Assembly (NCBI RefSeq): GCF_003591005.1
Contig: NZ_QYYD01000015.1
Location: forward strand, 79,781-143,780
DNA: 64,000 bases
Reading direction: 5' to 3'
DNA from: Rhodopseudomonas palustris
Lineage (GTDB): Bacteria; Pseudomonadota; Alphaproteobacteria; Rhizobiales; Xanthobacteraceae
The position numbers and the translations under genes were made by a program. The notes beneath the pieces were generated by a model, which was not told the DNA's origin, searched no databases, and was given only the letters and a program-made list of their open reading frames with translations. Positions within the stretch are counted from its first letter, which is position 1, and each line of letters opens with the position of its first letter. Below, piece by piece: positions 54,629-63,929 of the stretch.

Positions 54629-55909
54629 TCACCACCCCAGCCATTCCGGCTTGCGCGGCAGATCCACCGTCTTGACCTTTTCGAGCTTGATGGTGCCCTT
54701 GGCGATCAGGTCCTTGAGGTCGCCGTCGGTCGCGCCGGAGACCTTGGCGCGATACAGGTCGACCTTGGTGGTGCCGCGGTGGTCCTTGTCGGTCCAGGTC
54801 GAGGGATTGCAGACGCCGTCCATGCCGGCCGGCACCCAGTCCTTCTTCTGGTAGAAGCCCTTGCGGACGTTCTCACCGGTGGCGCCGCCATTGGCGGCCG
54901 CCCATTCGATCGCTTCCTTCATGTACAGCGCCGAGCACACCGCGGCGACGTAATGCACCGGGCGATAGACGTTGCCGGACGGGTCGGATACTTTCGAAAC
55001 TTCCTCGACAATCTTCATACCCGGCGCGTTGCCGCCCCAGGCGACCGCGGTGCGCAGCGGGAAGATCACGCCGTCGGCCGCGTCGCCGGCAGTCTTGGCG
55101 GCGTTCTCGTCCATGCCCCAGACGTTGCTCATGAACTGCACGTCAACGCCGGCCGCCTTGCAGGCCTTCATCACCGAGATGTTCGACGCCGCCGTGTTGC
55201 CGAGATACGCGTAGTTGGCGCCCGAGCTCTTCAGCGACAGGCACTGCGCCGAGTAGTCGCCCGGCGCCAGCGCGAACACCAGCGGCGGCAATACTTCAAA
55301 ACCGAGCTCCTTGGCCATCGCTTCACCGGCGGCCTTCGGCGCGTTCGGGTAAGGATGGTTGGCGCCCATATGGACGAATTTCGGCGCGCCGGGCTTGCCC
55401 TTGGCCTTCCAGTCTTCGGCGGCCCACATCAGCTCGGCGCGCAGCGCGTCCGAATAGGACGGGCCGTAGAAGAAATTATACGGCGCCGGCTTGGCCTTGC
55501 CGCTGGTCCCTTCCGGATCGGTCAGCGCCGCCGCGTAGGAGCCGGACAGATCGGGGATCTTGTCGTTGGCGAGGAAGCCGGTCAGTGCCTCGGTGTCGGC
55601 GGTGCCCCAGCCCATGATTGCCGCGACCTTGTCGCCGCCCGACCACTTCTTGTACAGCGCGATCGCGCGCGGCACCTGATAGCCGTAATCGTTGGTGTCG
55701 ACATTGAGCTGCTTGCCGCCGACGCCGCCGTTCTTGTTGATGTAGGCGAAGGTGTCGGCGACGGCCTGGCCATAAGGCGTGCCGACGTCGGACGTACCGC
55801 CGGAGTAATCGGCGAGATGGCCGATCGCGATCTGCGCCTGCGCGGTTGCCGAAGCCCCGGCGATCACCAGCGCCATGGCCGCAGTGCTCAAGAGAGATTT
55901 CATCGTCAT
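54629..55909 (-). CDS. Liv-type ABC transporter periplasmic binding protein
   Basis: A 426-residue type I periplasmic binding protein. A signal peptide (MTMKSLLSTAAMALVIAGAS, cleavage near ATAQA) is followed by HLADYSGGTSDVGTPYGQAV and the LivK/Peripla_BP_6 fold to the end. GGAGGAG precedes the start. It is longer than amino-acid LivK proteins and similar to receptors that bind aromatic or other organic acids in this genus. The embedded CoA ligase in the cluster supports a carboxylate ligand. Confidence 0.92.
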   Translation of the reverse strand: MTMKSLLSTAAMALVIAGASATAQAQIAIGHLADYSGGTSDVGTPYGQAVADTFAYINKNGGVGGKQLNVDTNDYGYQVPRAIALYKKWSGGDKVAAIMGWGTADTEALTGFLANDKIPDLSGSYAAALTDPEGTSGKAKPAPYNFFYGPSYSDALRAELMWAAEDWKAKGKPGAPKFVHMGANHPYPNAPKAAGEAMAKELGFEVLPPLVFALAPGDYSAQCLSLKSSGANYAYLGNTAASNISVMKACKAAGVDVQFMSNVWGMDENAAKTAGDAADGVIFPLRTAVAWGGNAPGMKIVEEVSKVSDPSGNVYRPVHYVAAVCSALYMKEAIEWAAANGGATGENVRKGFYQKKDWVPAGMDGVCNPSTWTDKDHRGTTKVDLYRAKVSGATDGDLKDLIAKGTIKLEKVKTVDLPRKPEWLGW

Positions 55910-55967
55910 CGGTGGTCTCCTCCAGTGCTTTGTTATTGACGTCGTTTTGCGTCTGTTTTCGGCCCGT

Positions 55968-57041
55968 TCAATGCGAGAACGGGTAGAGCTTCCAATAGGC
56001 CTTGATCTGGCGCCAGCGGTGCGCGAGGCCGTCCGGCTCGAACACCAGGAAGGCGATGATGATCAGGCCGATCGCGATCTCGCGCAGAAAGGTGAGGTTG
56101 TTGTTGAGCAGCAACGCGCGGTCGATCGCGCTGCCCTTCAGCTCCATGCTGATCCACTCCATCGCCTCCGGCAGCAGCACCACGAAGGCAGTGCCCATCA
56201 GCGTGCCCGAAATCGAGCCGATGCCACCGATGATGATCATCGCCAGGAACAGGATCGAGCGCTCGATGCCGAACCCTTCGTTGGAAACGACGAGCTGGTA
56301 ATGCGCATACAGCGCGCCGGCGATGCCGGCGAAGAACGCGGCGAGCCCGAACGACAGCGTGCGATATTTGGTGAGGTTGATGCCCATGATCTCGGCCGAG
56401 AGATAATGGTCACGCACCGCCACCAGCGCGCGGCCGTCGCGGGTGCGCATCAGATTGGTGACCAGGATGTAGCTGACCAAGAGATAGGCCAGCACGACGT
56501 AGAAATACTGCTTGTCGCCGCGCAGCACCCAGCCGAACAGCGAGAACGGGTTGGCCGAGGCGGGCACCGAGCCGCCGGAGAACCATTCGGCGCGCGAGAA
56601 AAAGTCGATCAGGATGTACTGCGCCGCCAGCGTGGCGATCACGAGATAGAGTCCCTTGAGCCGTGCCGCCGGCAGGCCGAAAATGAGCCCGACCAGCGCG
56701 GTGATAATTCCGGCGAGCGGGATGGTGAAGAACACCGGGATCGGCAGGTTGTTGTTGAGATAGGCCGAGGTGTAGGCGCCGAGCAGGAAGAACGCGGCGT
56801 GCCCGATCGAAATCTGGCCGGTGAAGCCGACCAGGATGTTGAGGCCGAGCGCCGCAATGCCGAAAATGCCGATCTGGATCAGGATGCTGAGCCAGTAGCC
56901 CGACAGAACCAGCGGCGCGAACGCGATCAGCACGGCGCCGAGGATCGCCATGTTGCGGCTGGTCCGGGTCGGGAAGATCGTGGTGTCGGCGGCGTAGGTG
57001 CTGCGGAAATCGCCGGCGGGGATCAAAGAGGTGTTGGCCAT
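55968..57041 (-). CDS. livM: Liv-type ABC transporter permease (LivM)
   Basis: A 357-residue permease with about nine hydrophobic segments; typical ISIGHAAFFLLGAYTSAYL and GLPAARLKGLYLVIATLAAQ are present (the EAA-like GLPAxRLKGxY loop). It belongs to the BPD_transp_2 family and pairs with LivH, encoded directly upstream with a 3-bp gap. Confidence 0.95.
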   Translation of the reverse strand: MANTSLIPAGDFRSTYAADTTIFPTRTSRNMAILGAVLIAFAPLVLSGYWLSILIQIGIFGIAALGLNILVGFTGQISIGHAAFFLLGAYTSAYLNNNLPIPVFFTIPLAGIITALVGLIFGLPAARLKGLYLVIATLAAQYILIDFFSRAEWFSGGSVPASANPFSLFGWVLRGDKQYFYVVLAYLLVSYILVTNLMRTRDGRALVAVRDHYLSAEIMGINLTKYRTLSFGLAAFFAGIAGALYAHYQLVVSNEGFGIERSILFLAMIIIGGIGSISGTLMGTAFVVLLPEAMEWISMELKGSAIDRALLLNNNLTFLREIAIGLIIIAFLVFEPDGLAHRWRQIKAYWKLYPFSH

Positions 57042-57044
57042 GGG

Positions 57045-57938
57045 TCAGATACGCTCGATGTCCTTGGTGCCGAACAGGCCGTAAGGCTTGATCATCAGGA
57101 TGATGATCAGCACGTAGAACGGCGCGATTTCGTAGAGATTGCCCCAGTGTAGATATTCGCTGTCGACATACTGGGCGATGTTTTCCAATAGGCCGATGAT
57201 GATGCCGCCGAGCACGGCGCCGCCGATCGAGTCGAGCCCGCCGAGGATTGCGGCCGGAAACACCTTAATGCCATAAGCGGAGAGCCCGGACGACACGCCG
57301 TTGACCACGGCGACGACGACGCCGGCGACCGCCGAGACGGTGGCGGAGATCGCCCAGGCCATCGCGAACACGCTCTTGACCGAAATGCCGAGCGACTGCG
57401 CGACCTGCTGGTTGAACGCGGTGGCGCGCATCGCGAGGCCGTACTTGGACACTTTGAAGAACCACGCCATGCCGATCATCATCGCGACTGAGACGACGAG
57501 GCTCATGACGTAGACGGTTTGCAACTGGAAGCCGGCGATCGATACCGACTGGGTGGTGAAAATCTGCGGGAACGGCTGCGGATTGACGCCGAAGATCCAT
57601 CTCAGCGCTGCCTGAAACACGGTGGACAGCGCGATCGTCACCATGATCACCGAGATGATCGGCTCGCCGATCATCGGCCGCAGCACCACGATCTGGATCG
57701 CGATGCCGAACACGAACATGAACACCAGCGTGATCGGCATGCCGAGCCAGAACGGGATCTGATATTTGGCGAGCAGCGCCCAGCACACCCAGGCGCCGAT
57801 CAGCAGCAATTCGCCCTGCGCGAAATTGACGACCTGCGTGGCCTTGTAGATCAGCACGAAACTCATCGCGACGACGCCATACAGCGTGCCGACGACGAGG
57901 CCGTTGACGAGAAGCTGGATCAGGAGATGCGAGTTCAT
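57045..57938 (-). CDS. livH: Liv-type ABC transporter permease (LivH)
   Basis: A 297-residue permease (start MNSHLLIQL) with about eight hydrophobic segments, including LLVNGLVVGTLYGVVAMSFV, QVVNFAQGELLLIGAW and the AFNQQVAQSLGISV loop typical of LivH. The in-frame upstream stretch to 58022 only translates the palindromic repeat and is not part of the gene. Confidence 0.95.
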   Translation of the reverse strand: MNSHLLIQLLVNGLVVGTLYGVVAMSFVLIYKATQVVNFAQGELLLIGAWVCWALLAKYQIPFWLGMPITLVFMFVFGIAIQIVVLRPMIGEPIISVIMVTIALSTVFQAALRWIFGVNPQPFPQIFTTQSVSIAGFQLQTVYVMSLVVSVAMMIGMAWFFKVSKYGLAMRATAFNQQVAQSLGISVKSVFAMAWAISATVSAVAGVVVAVVNGVSSGLSAYGIKVFPAAILGGLDSIGGAVLGGIIIGLLENIAQYVDSEYLHWGNLYEIAPFYVLIIILMIKPYGLFGTKDIERI

Positions 57939-57951
57939 GCTGAGTTCTCTC

Positions 57952-58025
57952 CCGTCATTGCCGGGCTTGACCCGGCAATCCATCCTCTTCGGATGATGGA
58001 TGCGCGGGTCAAGCCCGCGCATGAC
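57952..58025. repeat. Palindromic intergenic repeat, copy 1
   Basis: CGTCATTGCCGGGCTTGACC and GGTCAAGCCCG-type arms flank a hairpin ATCCATCCTC-TTCG-GATGATGGAT. This is the classic multi-copy repeat whose translation reads MRGLDPRIHHPKRMDCRVKPGNDG and contaminates ORF predictions across this bacterial group. Confidence 0.85.
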
Positions 58026-58096
58026 GTCTGAAAATATTGCGACGTCGTGCTGATTTCGCCGGCGATACGTTCAGCAGCGTTTTGGTCCCGCCTCCC

Positions 58097-58196
58097 CACG
58101 TCATGCCCGGGCTCGTCCCGGGCATCCACGCCTTGCAGCGCTGGCGGTGGGTCGAAGGCGTGGATGGCCGGGACAAGCCCGGCCATGACAGAGGGG
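58097..58196. repeat. Palindromic intergenic repeat, copy 2
   Basis: GTCATGCCCGGGCTCGTCCC and GGGACAAGCCCGGCCATGAC bracket an inner ATCCACGCCTT...AAGGCGTGGAT stem. It is a different subfamily of the same repeat (translation MPGLVPGIHALQ...GRDKPGHD), separated from copy 1 by about 70 bp, upstream of livH and directly downstream of the ligase gene. Confidence 0.85.
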
Positions 58197-58206
58197 AGGG
58201 CGATCG

Positions 58207-60138
58207 TCATTCCGCAGCCTCCGCATGTGCCGCGGCGCTACCAAGATCCACCACCTTCAGCGACGTCCTGATCCGCTGAGTCGTGCCGTCCTGGAATTTG
58301 ATGGTGGTATCGACCGGGATGTCGGCCTTGCCGCCGTAGATGCCGTCGATGATGTCGGCGTATTTGTCATTGATCACCGAGCGGCGGACTTTGCGGGTGC
58401 GGGTCAGTTCGCCGTCGTCGGCGTCGAGCTCCTTGTAGAGCAGCAGGAAGCGGCTGATCCGCTGCGCCGGCGGTAGGGTGGCGTTGACGGTTTCGACTTC
58501 GCCGCGCAACAGCTCGTAGACCTCGGGGCGCGAGGCCAGGTCCGAGTAGGTGGTGAAGGCGATGCGCTTCTTCTCGGCCCATTTCGAGATGATCGAGTAG
58601 CGGATGCAGATCATCGCGGCGAGGTGATCGCGGCCGGCTCCGAGCACCACGGCTTCGGCGACGTAGGGCGAGAACTTCAGCTTGTTTTCGATGTACTGCG
58701 GCGAGAACTTTTCGCCATGTGCGGTCTCGGCCAAGTCCTTGATGCGGTCGATGACGACGAGCTGGCCGGCGGCGTTGAAATAGCCGGCGTCGCCGGACTG
58801 CATCCAGCCGTCCTTCATGTCGGCGGCGGAGGCTTCCTCGTTCTTGTAGTAGCCGAGATACATGTTGGGGTGGCGCACCACGATCTCGCCGATGCCCTGC
58901 ACGTCGGGATTCTCGACCCTGATCTCGATCTCGGCCCCCATCGGCACGCCGGTGGTGTCGGGATCGACCGCATCCGGCTTGTGCAGCGTATAGGCGCCGA
59001 GCAGTTCGGTCTGGCCGTACAGCGTGCGCAGCGGCACGCCCATCGCGCGGAAGAACCGGAAGGTGTCCGGCCCGAGCGCCGCGCCGCCGGTGGCGGCCGA
59101 GCGCAGCCGCGTGAAGCCGAGCCGGTCGCGCAGCGCACGGAACAGCACGGCGTCGGCGAAGGCCGAATGCTTGCCCTGCTCCAGCGCGGCGAGGCCGGCC
59201 TTCATGCCGGTGTCGTACAGCTTCTGCTTCAGCGGCGAAGCGTCCATCACGCGCGCACGGACATCCGCGGCGATGCCTTCCCAGACCCGTGGCGCGAACA
59301 GCACGAAGGTCGGGGCGATCTCGCGGAAGTCGTTCATCATCGTGTCGGGCTCTTCGACGAAGTTGACCTTCATCCGGCATAAGAGCCCTTTGCCGAGCGC
59401 ATAGACCTGCTCCATGATCCACGGCAGCGGCAGCACCGAGACGTATTCGTCGTCCGGCCCTTTGGGATCGAAGGCGAGATACGTCGCGCAATGCTTCAGC
59501 ACGCGTCCCGCCGCGAGCATCGCCAGCTTGGGATGCGACGTGGTACCGGAGGTCGTGCACAGGATCGCCACGTCCTCTCCGCGCGTCGCATCGACCAGGC
59601 GGTCGTACAACTGCGGCTCGCGCTGCGCGCGGGCGCGGCCCATCGCGGCCAGCGTATCGGCCGGCAGCAGCCGGGGATCGTCGTATTTCCGCATCCCGCG
59701 TGGGTCGGAATAGACGATGTGCTGCAGGTTCGGCACCCGCTCGGCGAGCGCCAGCAATTTATCGACCTGTTCCTCGTCCTCGGCGAACACCAGCCGGGCC
59801 TCGCCGTATGTCAGAAGATACGCGGCTTCCTCGTCGAGCACGTCGCGATACAGCCCCAGGCTCATCGCGCCGATGGCGTGGGTCGCGATCTCAGCCGACA
59901 CCCAGTCGGGCCGGTTGTCGCCGATGATGCCGATGACGTCGCCCTTGCCGAGGCCGAGCTCGACCATGCCGAGCGCGAAATCATGCACGCGGGCCTGATA
60001 GTCCGCCCAGCTGAATTCGCGCCACAGTCCAAGATCCTTCTCGCGCAGCGCGATGGCGGTGCCGAATTCGCGCGCATTCAGGCGAAGCAGTTTGGGGAAG
60101 GTGTCGGCTGCCGCGGCGCGGCCGATATAGTCCATCAT
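58207..60138 (-). CDS. Long-chain acyl-CoA synthetase-like AMP-binding ligase
   Basis: A 643-residue ANL-superfamily ligase. The AMP-binding motif is TSGTTSHPKLAML (Lys, Ser/Thr-rich), followed by LYGQTELLGAYTL and SGDAGYFNAAGQLVVIDRIKDL; it activates a carboxylate as acyl-AMP then acyl-CoA. A C-terminal Lys-containing adenylation segment is expected near DDGELTRTRKVRR. The start is ATG 60138, overlapping the livG stop by 4 bp. Placed within a Liv transporter operon, it likely captures the imported acid. The exact acid is unknown. Confidence 0.9.
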   Translation of the reverse strand: MMDYIGRAAAADTFPKLLRLNAREFGTAIALREKDLGLWREFSWADYQARVHDFALGMVELGLGKGDVIGIIGDNRPDWVSAEIATHAIGAMSLGLYRDVLDEEAAYLLTYGEARLVFAEDEEQVDKLLALAERVPNLQHIVYSDPRGMRKYDDPRLLPADTLAAMGRARAQREPQLYDRLVDATRGEDVAILCTTSGTTSHPKLAMLAAGRVLKHCATYLAFDPKGPDDEYVSVLPLPWIMEQVYALGKGLLCRMKVNFVEEPDTMMNDFREIAPTFVLFAPRVWEGIAADVRARVMDASPLKQKLYDTGMKAGLAALEQGKHSAFADAVLFRALRDRLGFTRLRSAATGGAALGPDTFRFFRAMGVPLRTLYGQTELLGAYTLHKPDAVDPDTTGVPMGAEIEIRVENPDVQGIGEIVVRHPNMYLGYYKNEEASAADMKDGWMQSGDAGYFNAAGQLVVIDRIKDLAETAHGEKFSPQYIENKLKFSPYVAEAVVLGAGRDHLAAMICIRYSIISKWAEKKRIAFTTYSDLASRPEVYELLRGEVETVNATLPPAQRISRFLLLYKELDADDGELTRTRKVRRSVINDKYADIIDGIYGGKADIPVDTTIKFQDGTTQRIRTSLKVVDLGSAAAHAEAAE

Positions 60139-60962
60139 GCCACGCGCTCCGCGGCGGGCGGATTCGACGGCAGGTCGTCCGGATAGGTCAGCACCTCGTC
60201 TTCCTCGCCCAGATAAGCGCGCTTGACGTGCGGATCGGCCAGCACTGCGGCCGGCTCGCCCTCGGCGATCTTGCGGCCGAAATCCAGCACCACGACGCGG
60301 TTGGAGATGTCCATCACCACGCCCATGTCGTGCTCGATCATCACCACCGTCATGCCGAACTCTTCGTTGAGATCGACGATGTAGCGCGCCATGTCCTCCT
60401 TCTCTTCGAAGTTCATGCCGGCCATCGGCTCGTCGAGCAGGATCAGCTTCGGCTCCAGCGCCATCGCGCGGGCCAGCTCGACCCGCTTGCGCAGGCCGTA
60501 GGAGAGGGTGCCGGCGGTCGCCTTGCGCACCGACTGCAGGTCGAGAAAGTCGATGATCTCCTCGACCTTGCGGCGGTGCTGCAGCTCCTCGCGCCGCGCG
60601 CCGAGCCAGTACAGCGCGCCGGTCAGGAAGTTGTTCTTCAACAGATGGTGGCGCCCGACCATGATGTTGTCGAGCACGCTCATGTGGTGGAATAGCGCGA
60701 GGTTCTGGAAGGTGCGGCCGATTCCGAGCGGCGCGCGAGCGTTGGGCTTCAGCCCTGTAATATCGCGGCCGCGATAGAACAGCTGGCCTTCGGTCGGCCG
60801 GTAGCGGCCGGAGATGCAATTGACGATGGAGGTCTTGCCGGCGCCGTTCGGCCCGATGATGGAAAACAGCTCGCCATCGTTGACGGCGAAGCTGACCTCG
60901 CTCAGCGCGCGCACGCCGCCGAACCGAAGGGACACATTGCGCACTTCTAACGCGTGTTCCAA
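60135..60962 (-). CDS. livG: Liv-type ABC transporter ATPase (LivG)
   Basis: A 275-residue ATPase (start at TTG 60962). Walker A IIGPNGAGKTSIVNCISG, signature LSYGLRKRVELARAMAL and Walker B LILLDEPMAGMN are intact, as in LivG. TTG 60962 is chosen because a strong GGGGAGGAG precedes it and LEHALEVRNVSLRFGG is the typical domain start; the TTG at 61052 would add 30 non-conserved residues. It is the first gene of the operon livG-ligase-livH-livM-receptor-livF. Confidence 0.92.
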   Translation of the reverse strand: MEHALEVRNVSLRFGGVRALSEVSFAVNDGELFSIIGPNGAGKTSIVNCISGRYRPTEGQLFYRGRDITGLKPNARAPLGIGRTFQNLALFHHMSVLDNIMVGRHHLLKNNFLTGALYWLGARREELQHRRKVEEIIDFLDLQSVRKATAGTLSYGLRKRVELARAMALEPKLILLDEPMAGMNFEEKEDMARYIVDLNEEFGMTVVMIEHDMGVVMDISNRVVVLDFGRKIAEGEPAAVLADPHVKRAYLGEEDEVLTYPDDLPSNPPAAERVA

Positions 60963-61226
60963 ACCTGCTCCTCCCCGAGCACCCGCCGTCGACGCGGTCG
61001 GTGATGCTCCCGGCACTTTGCGCGCCTTGTGGGCGGTTGATCCGCCTATCAAAGCTTATAGCAGCCGAACGATTGACGATATTCGACTATTTTTGGCTTG
61101 GGGAAAGATACTGAACGCAAGCCGCGGTCGCACGAGTGCAGTTGCGCGGCCCGGGCATCGCAGATAGCGGCGAGTTGCCGCATCCCACGAGCTGTCTGCT
61201 GCGATGCAGCAAAAGCAGCCCGGATA

Positions 61227-63143
61227 TCAAATCCGTCGCCAGATCGATGCGCGGCCAAGTTTGTCAGGGAGCTCGTAGGTCCCCGTATTCTTGTAGCGGG
61301 TCTGCTCGGCCATCGCGTCGACGATGCCGACCATCCGCGGATAGTCCCAACCCAGCAATTCCGATGAATAGCGGCTGTCCGGGGCGTCGATTATGACGAC
61401 AACATCGGCTGTCGATTGCGCGATGCGCTGGCGCATCAGGTCCCGGACGTCTGCGCGCGTGGGCTGACGGTCGATGAAAGGGTCGGTGACCAGCCGGTCG
61501 CAGCGGCAATGCTCGCGGATCACCCAAGCGAACAGCTTGCTGCTCCCAAAGGTCGTGAACACCGTGACCTGGCGGCTGCGGTCGAGCTCCGGCAGATAAC
61601 GCCGGATCAGATCGAGGTCGGTCGGTCCATCCTTGGCGCGGATAGCCGTCGCGTAGACCGCACCGGGGAGCGGCCGGCCGATCACGAGGGCGATCAGCGA
61701 CGCCACCGCCGCCGCCGCGACCAGGCCGCGGACCCAGGGCGACAGCGCGCGCCGCAATCGTTGCAGCAGCAGTGCAGCACCGACACCGGAGCAGATCCAC
61801 ACGGCGAACACCCAGGTCGACATGAAGCGCCCCTGGTGCTGCGGATGGATGATGACTCCGAGCCAGGCCACCGCGGCGAATACAAACACGACGCGGGCGC
61901 CGGGCGCGAGGCGGGGGAGGCCGAGCACGCCGATCAGCGCCAGCGCCGCCACCGGCAGCGCCATCCAAGGCGCCACGTGATAGCTCTCGGTAAACGCGCG
62001 CCAATAGAACTGCGCGCCTTCCCAGACGCCGGTGTTGCCTTGCGGACTGTTCGCCGGGCCGACGAACCAAAGAAAGCGCGATAGCCGGTGCGGCAGCAGG
62101 AAGGAGATCGCGATCGGCGTCAGGTGCCAATACAGCAGGGCGCGGCCAGGCACGCCGAGCGCTGTGTCGATCGCGGCTCTGTGGCGCCACCAAAACAGCG
62201 ACCACCACAGAAACAGCAGCGCGTAAGCGAGGGTTGTCAGGTTCTCCGGCGGATACAGCGAGATCGATTTGCCGAACAGCTCCAGCGCAGTCGGCCCGCG
62301 CGCATAGATGGCGGCCACCAGTGCGGCGACCAGCGCCGCCATGACCAGCAGCGGCTGGCGGAGCACGGAGGCGGCGAGCGGTCCGATCTTGATGCGCCCG
62401 ATCGCGCGCGCGCGCTGCATGGTGCCATCGAGGCGCTCCGACGCGAATGCGATCCCGAACGCGATCAGCAACAGCCCCCAGTAATTGCCCTTGTGGAAGA
62501 ACAACACAGTCAGCAGCACGGCGAGCAGCCGCCATCGCGAGGCTTGGTCGGGCTTGGCCGACGCCCGCAGATAGGCCCACAGCGCAGCGGCCGATAGTCC
62601 GGCACCAAGCCCTTCCAGCATGACATCGGTGCTGATCAGCCGGAAGGCAGGGCTGGCGGCGGTGAGGATGGTGGCGATCGCCGCGGCGAACAGGCCGTCG
62701 ATCCGGTTCGTCACCATCCGGCGCGCGACCAGCCACACGAAGGCCAGCGTCATCACCCAGCCGATCAGACTCGGCACGATGGCGAGACGATAGTCGATGC
62801 CGCCGATCAGCAGCACGATGCTCAGCACCAGCCCGTGGAACGGCGGCCAGACCTTGGCCTTTTCGAGTTCGCCGAAGAACCAGGCTGGATCGAGATTGCG
62901 CGCTGCCAGCGCAAGGTCGAGGCCAAAGCTATAGTGGGAATTGCGGTCGTGATAGAAACCGCGCCACAACAGATCCGGTGCGTGCGCGTAGGCGGCCCAC
63001 ATCGCGCCGGCGATGCCGACCGCGACGGCCAGCACGATCACGAAGGCGGCGCCGTCGATCCAGCTGCTGTGCCGGTCGGCTTGCTCGATGCCTCGGCGAT
63101 CCCCACCGGCCATTGCCATCCTCAAGGGCGTTGAGGCCTGCAC
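61227..63143 (-). CDS. Polytopic membrane protein, GT-C/PMT-like
   Basis: A 638-residue protein with about 12 hydrophobic segments. An acidic motif-rich loop after the first helix (LLWRGFYHDRNSHYSFGLDL) and the later FWWRHRAAIDTAL resemble GT-C glycosyltransferases (PMT_2 type), and a soluble C-terminal domain ends the chain. It may be a polyprenyl-sugar-dependent glycosyltransferase, but family membership is uncertain. An ATG at 63119 would shorten it by 8 residues. Confidence 0.75.
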   Translation of the reverse strand: MQASTPLRMAMAGGDRRGIEQADRHSSWIDGAAFVIVLAVAVGIAGAMWAAYAHAPDLLWRGFYHDRNSHYSFGLDLALAARNLDPAWFFGELEKAKVWPPFHGLVLSIVLLIGGIDYRLAIVPSLIGWVMTLAFVWLVARRMVTNRIDGLFAAAIATILTAASPAFRLISTDVMLEGLGAGLSAAALWAYLRASAKPDQASRWRLLAVLLTVLFFHKGNYWGLLLIAFGIAFASERLDGTMQRARAIGRIKIGPLAASVLRQPLLVMAALVAALVAAIYARGPTALELFGKSISLYPPENLTTLAYALLFLWWSLFWWRHRAAIDTALGVPGRALLYWHLTPIAISFLLPHRLSRFLWFVGPANSPQGNTGVWEGAQFYWRAFTESYHVAPWMALPVAALALIGVLGLPRLAPGARVVFVFAAVAWLGVIIHPQHQGRFMSTWVFAVWICSGVGAALLLQRLRRALSPWVRGLVAAAAVASLIALVIGRPLPGAVYATAIRAKDGPTDLDLIRRYLPELDRSRQVTVFTTFGSSKLFAWVIREHCRCDRLVTDPFIDRQPTRADVRDLMRQRIAQSTADVVVIIDAPDSRYSSELLGWDYPRMVGIVDAMAEQTRYKNTGTYELPDKLGRASIWRRI

Positions 63144-63226
63144 CCGAAGCGATGCGCTGCCGATTCCCCCACCCCGGATAGCATGCGGGGTTCGGCGGGG
63201 ATAAGGCGGATCGTCGATTCTGTGGC

Positions 63227-63802
63227 TTACGAGCGGGCCGGATCAGCGTACAGCCGCGCGAAGACCATGCCGATGAAGATCGAGATCATCGCCGCGCTGA
63301 ACGCGTTCATCGAGAGTAGTCCGGCATATTCGGTGTCTTGGTAGAGATGTGGCGGCACGCCGTAGCTGCCGTGCAGGAACAGATAAGCGACGACCGGCAA
63401 ACCGGCGAGCGGCAACATCAGCAGCCGTTCGCTCGGCCGGAACAACACGCTCGCCAGCATCGCGCAAGGCAGCAGAAACAGTTCAATGCCGGACGGCTCG
63501 CCGATCAGCCAGGTGCAGAACACGGTGTTGCCGGTCGTGATCAGGGCCAGCGCGACGCGGCCAAGCCGCGACTGAATGCGGGAGAGGGCGGGGACGGCGA
63601 GGAAGAAGGGAAATGACAGCAGCGTCAGCAGCAGCCATGGCATTCCGCCGGTGCCGGCAACGAACGCCACATACAGCGGATAAAACGGCGCGTTGCCGGC
63701 CAGCACCAGCGCCACCAGATTGCCAGTGGCGGCGAGGGGATCGGGATTGTCGGTATAGGCGCGAAGCCAATCGGCAATTCGCGTCAGTGGTGCGGGCAGC
63801 AT
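63227..63802 (-). CDS. Integral membrane protein, unknown function
   Basis: A 191-residue protein (start MLPAPLTRIADWL) with about five hydrophobic segments; a conserved motif is not recognisable. The in-frame region up to 63934 would add 44 low-quality residues and run toward the unreliable contig end, so the ATG at 63802 is preferred. It may be a membrane sensor N-terminal domain-like protein, but without support. Confidence 0.6.
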   Translation of the reverse strand: MLPAPLTRIADWLRAYTDNPDPLAATGNLVALVLAGNAPFYPLYVAFVAGTGGMPWLLLTLLSFPFFLAVPALSRIQSRLGRVALALITTGNTVFCTWLIGEPSGIELFLLPCAMLASVLFRPSERLLMLPLAGLPVVAYLFLHGSYGVPPHLYQDTEYAGLLSMNAFSAAMISIFIGMVFARLYADPARS

Positions 63803-63929
63803 CAGGCTCACGATCGGTCGAAGATTGTCGGAGCCGATCGTAGTCCGGAAGCCAGCGGTGAGGGAAGCGGCGGGGGCGTTATAGAATGCGAAGGCGATCG
63901 ACCGCGGCGTGGTTTTGTGCGCGGACCGA

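Noticed and set aside
55875..57152. A 425-codon plus-strand frame
   Set aside because: Antisense to livM; low-complexity RDQ/HEE-rich translation.
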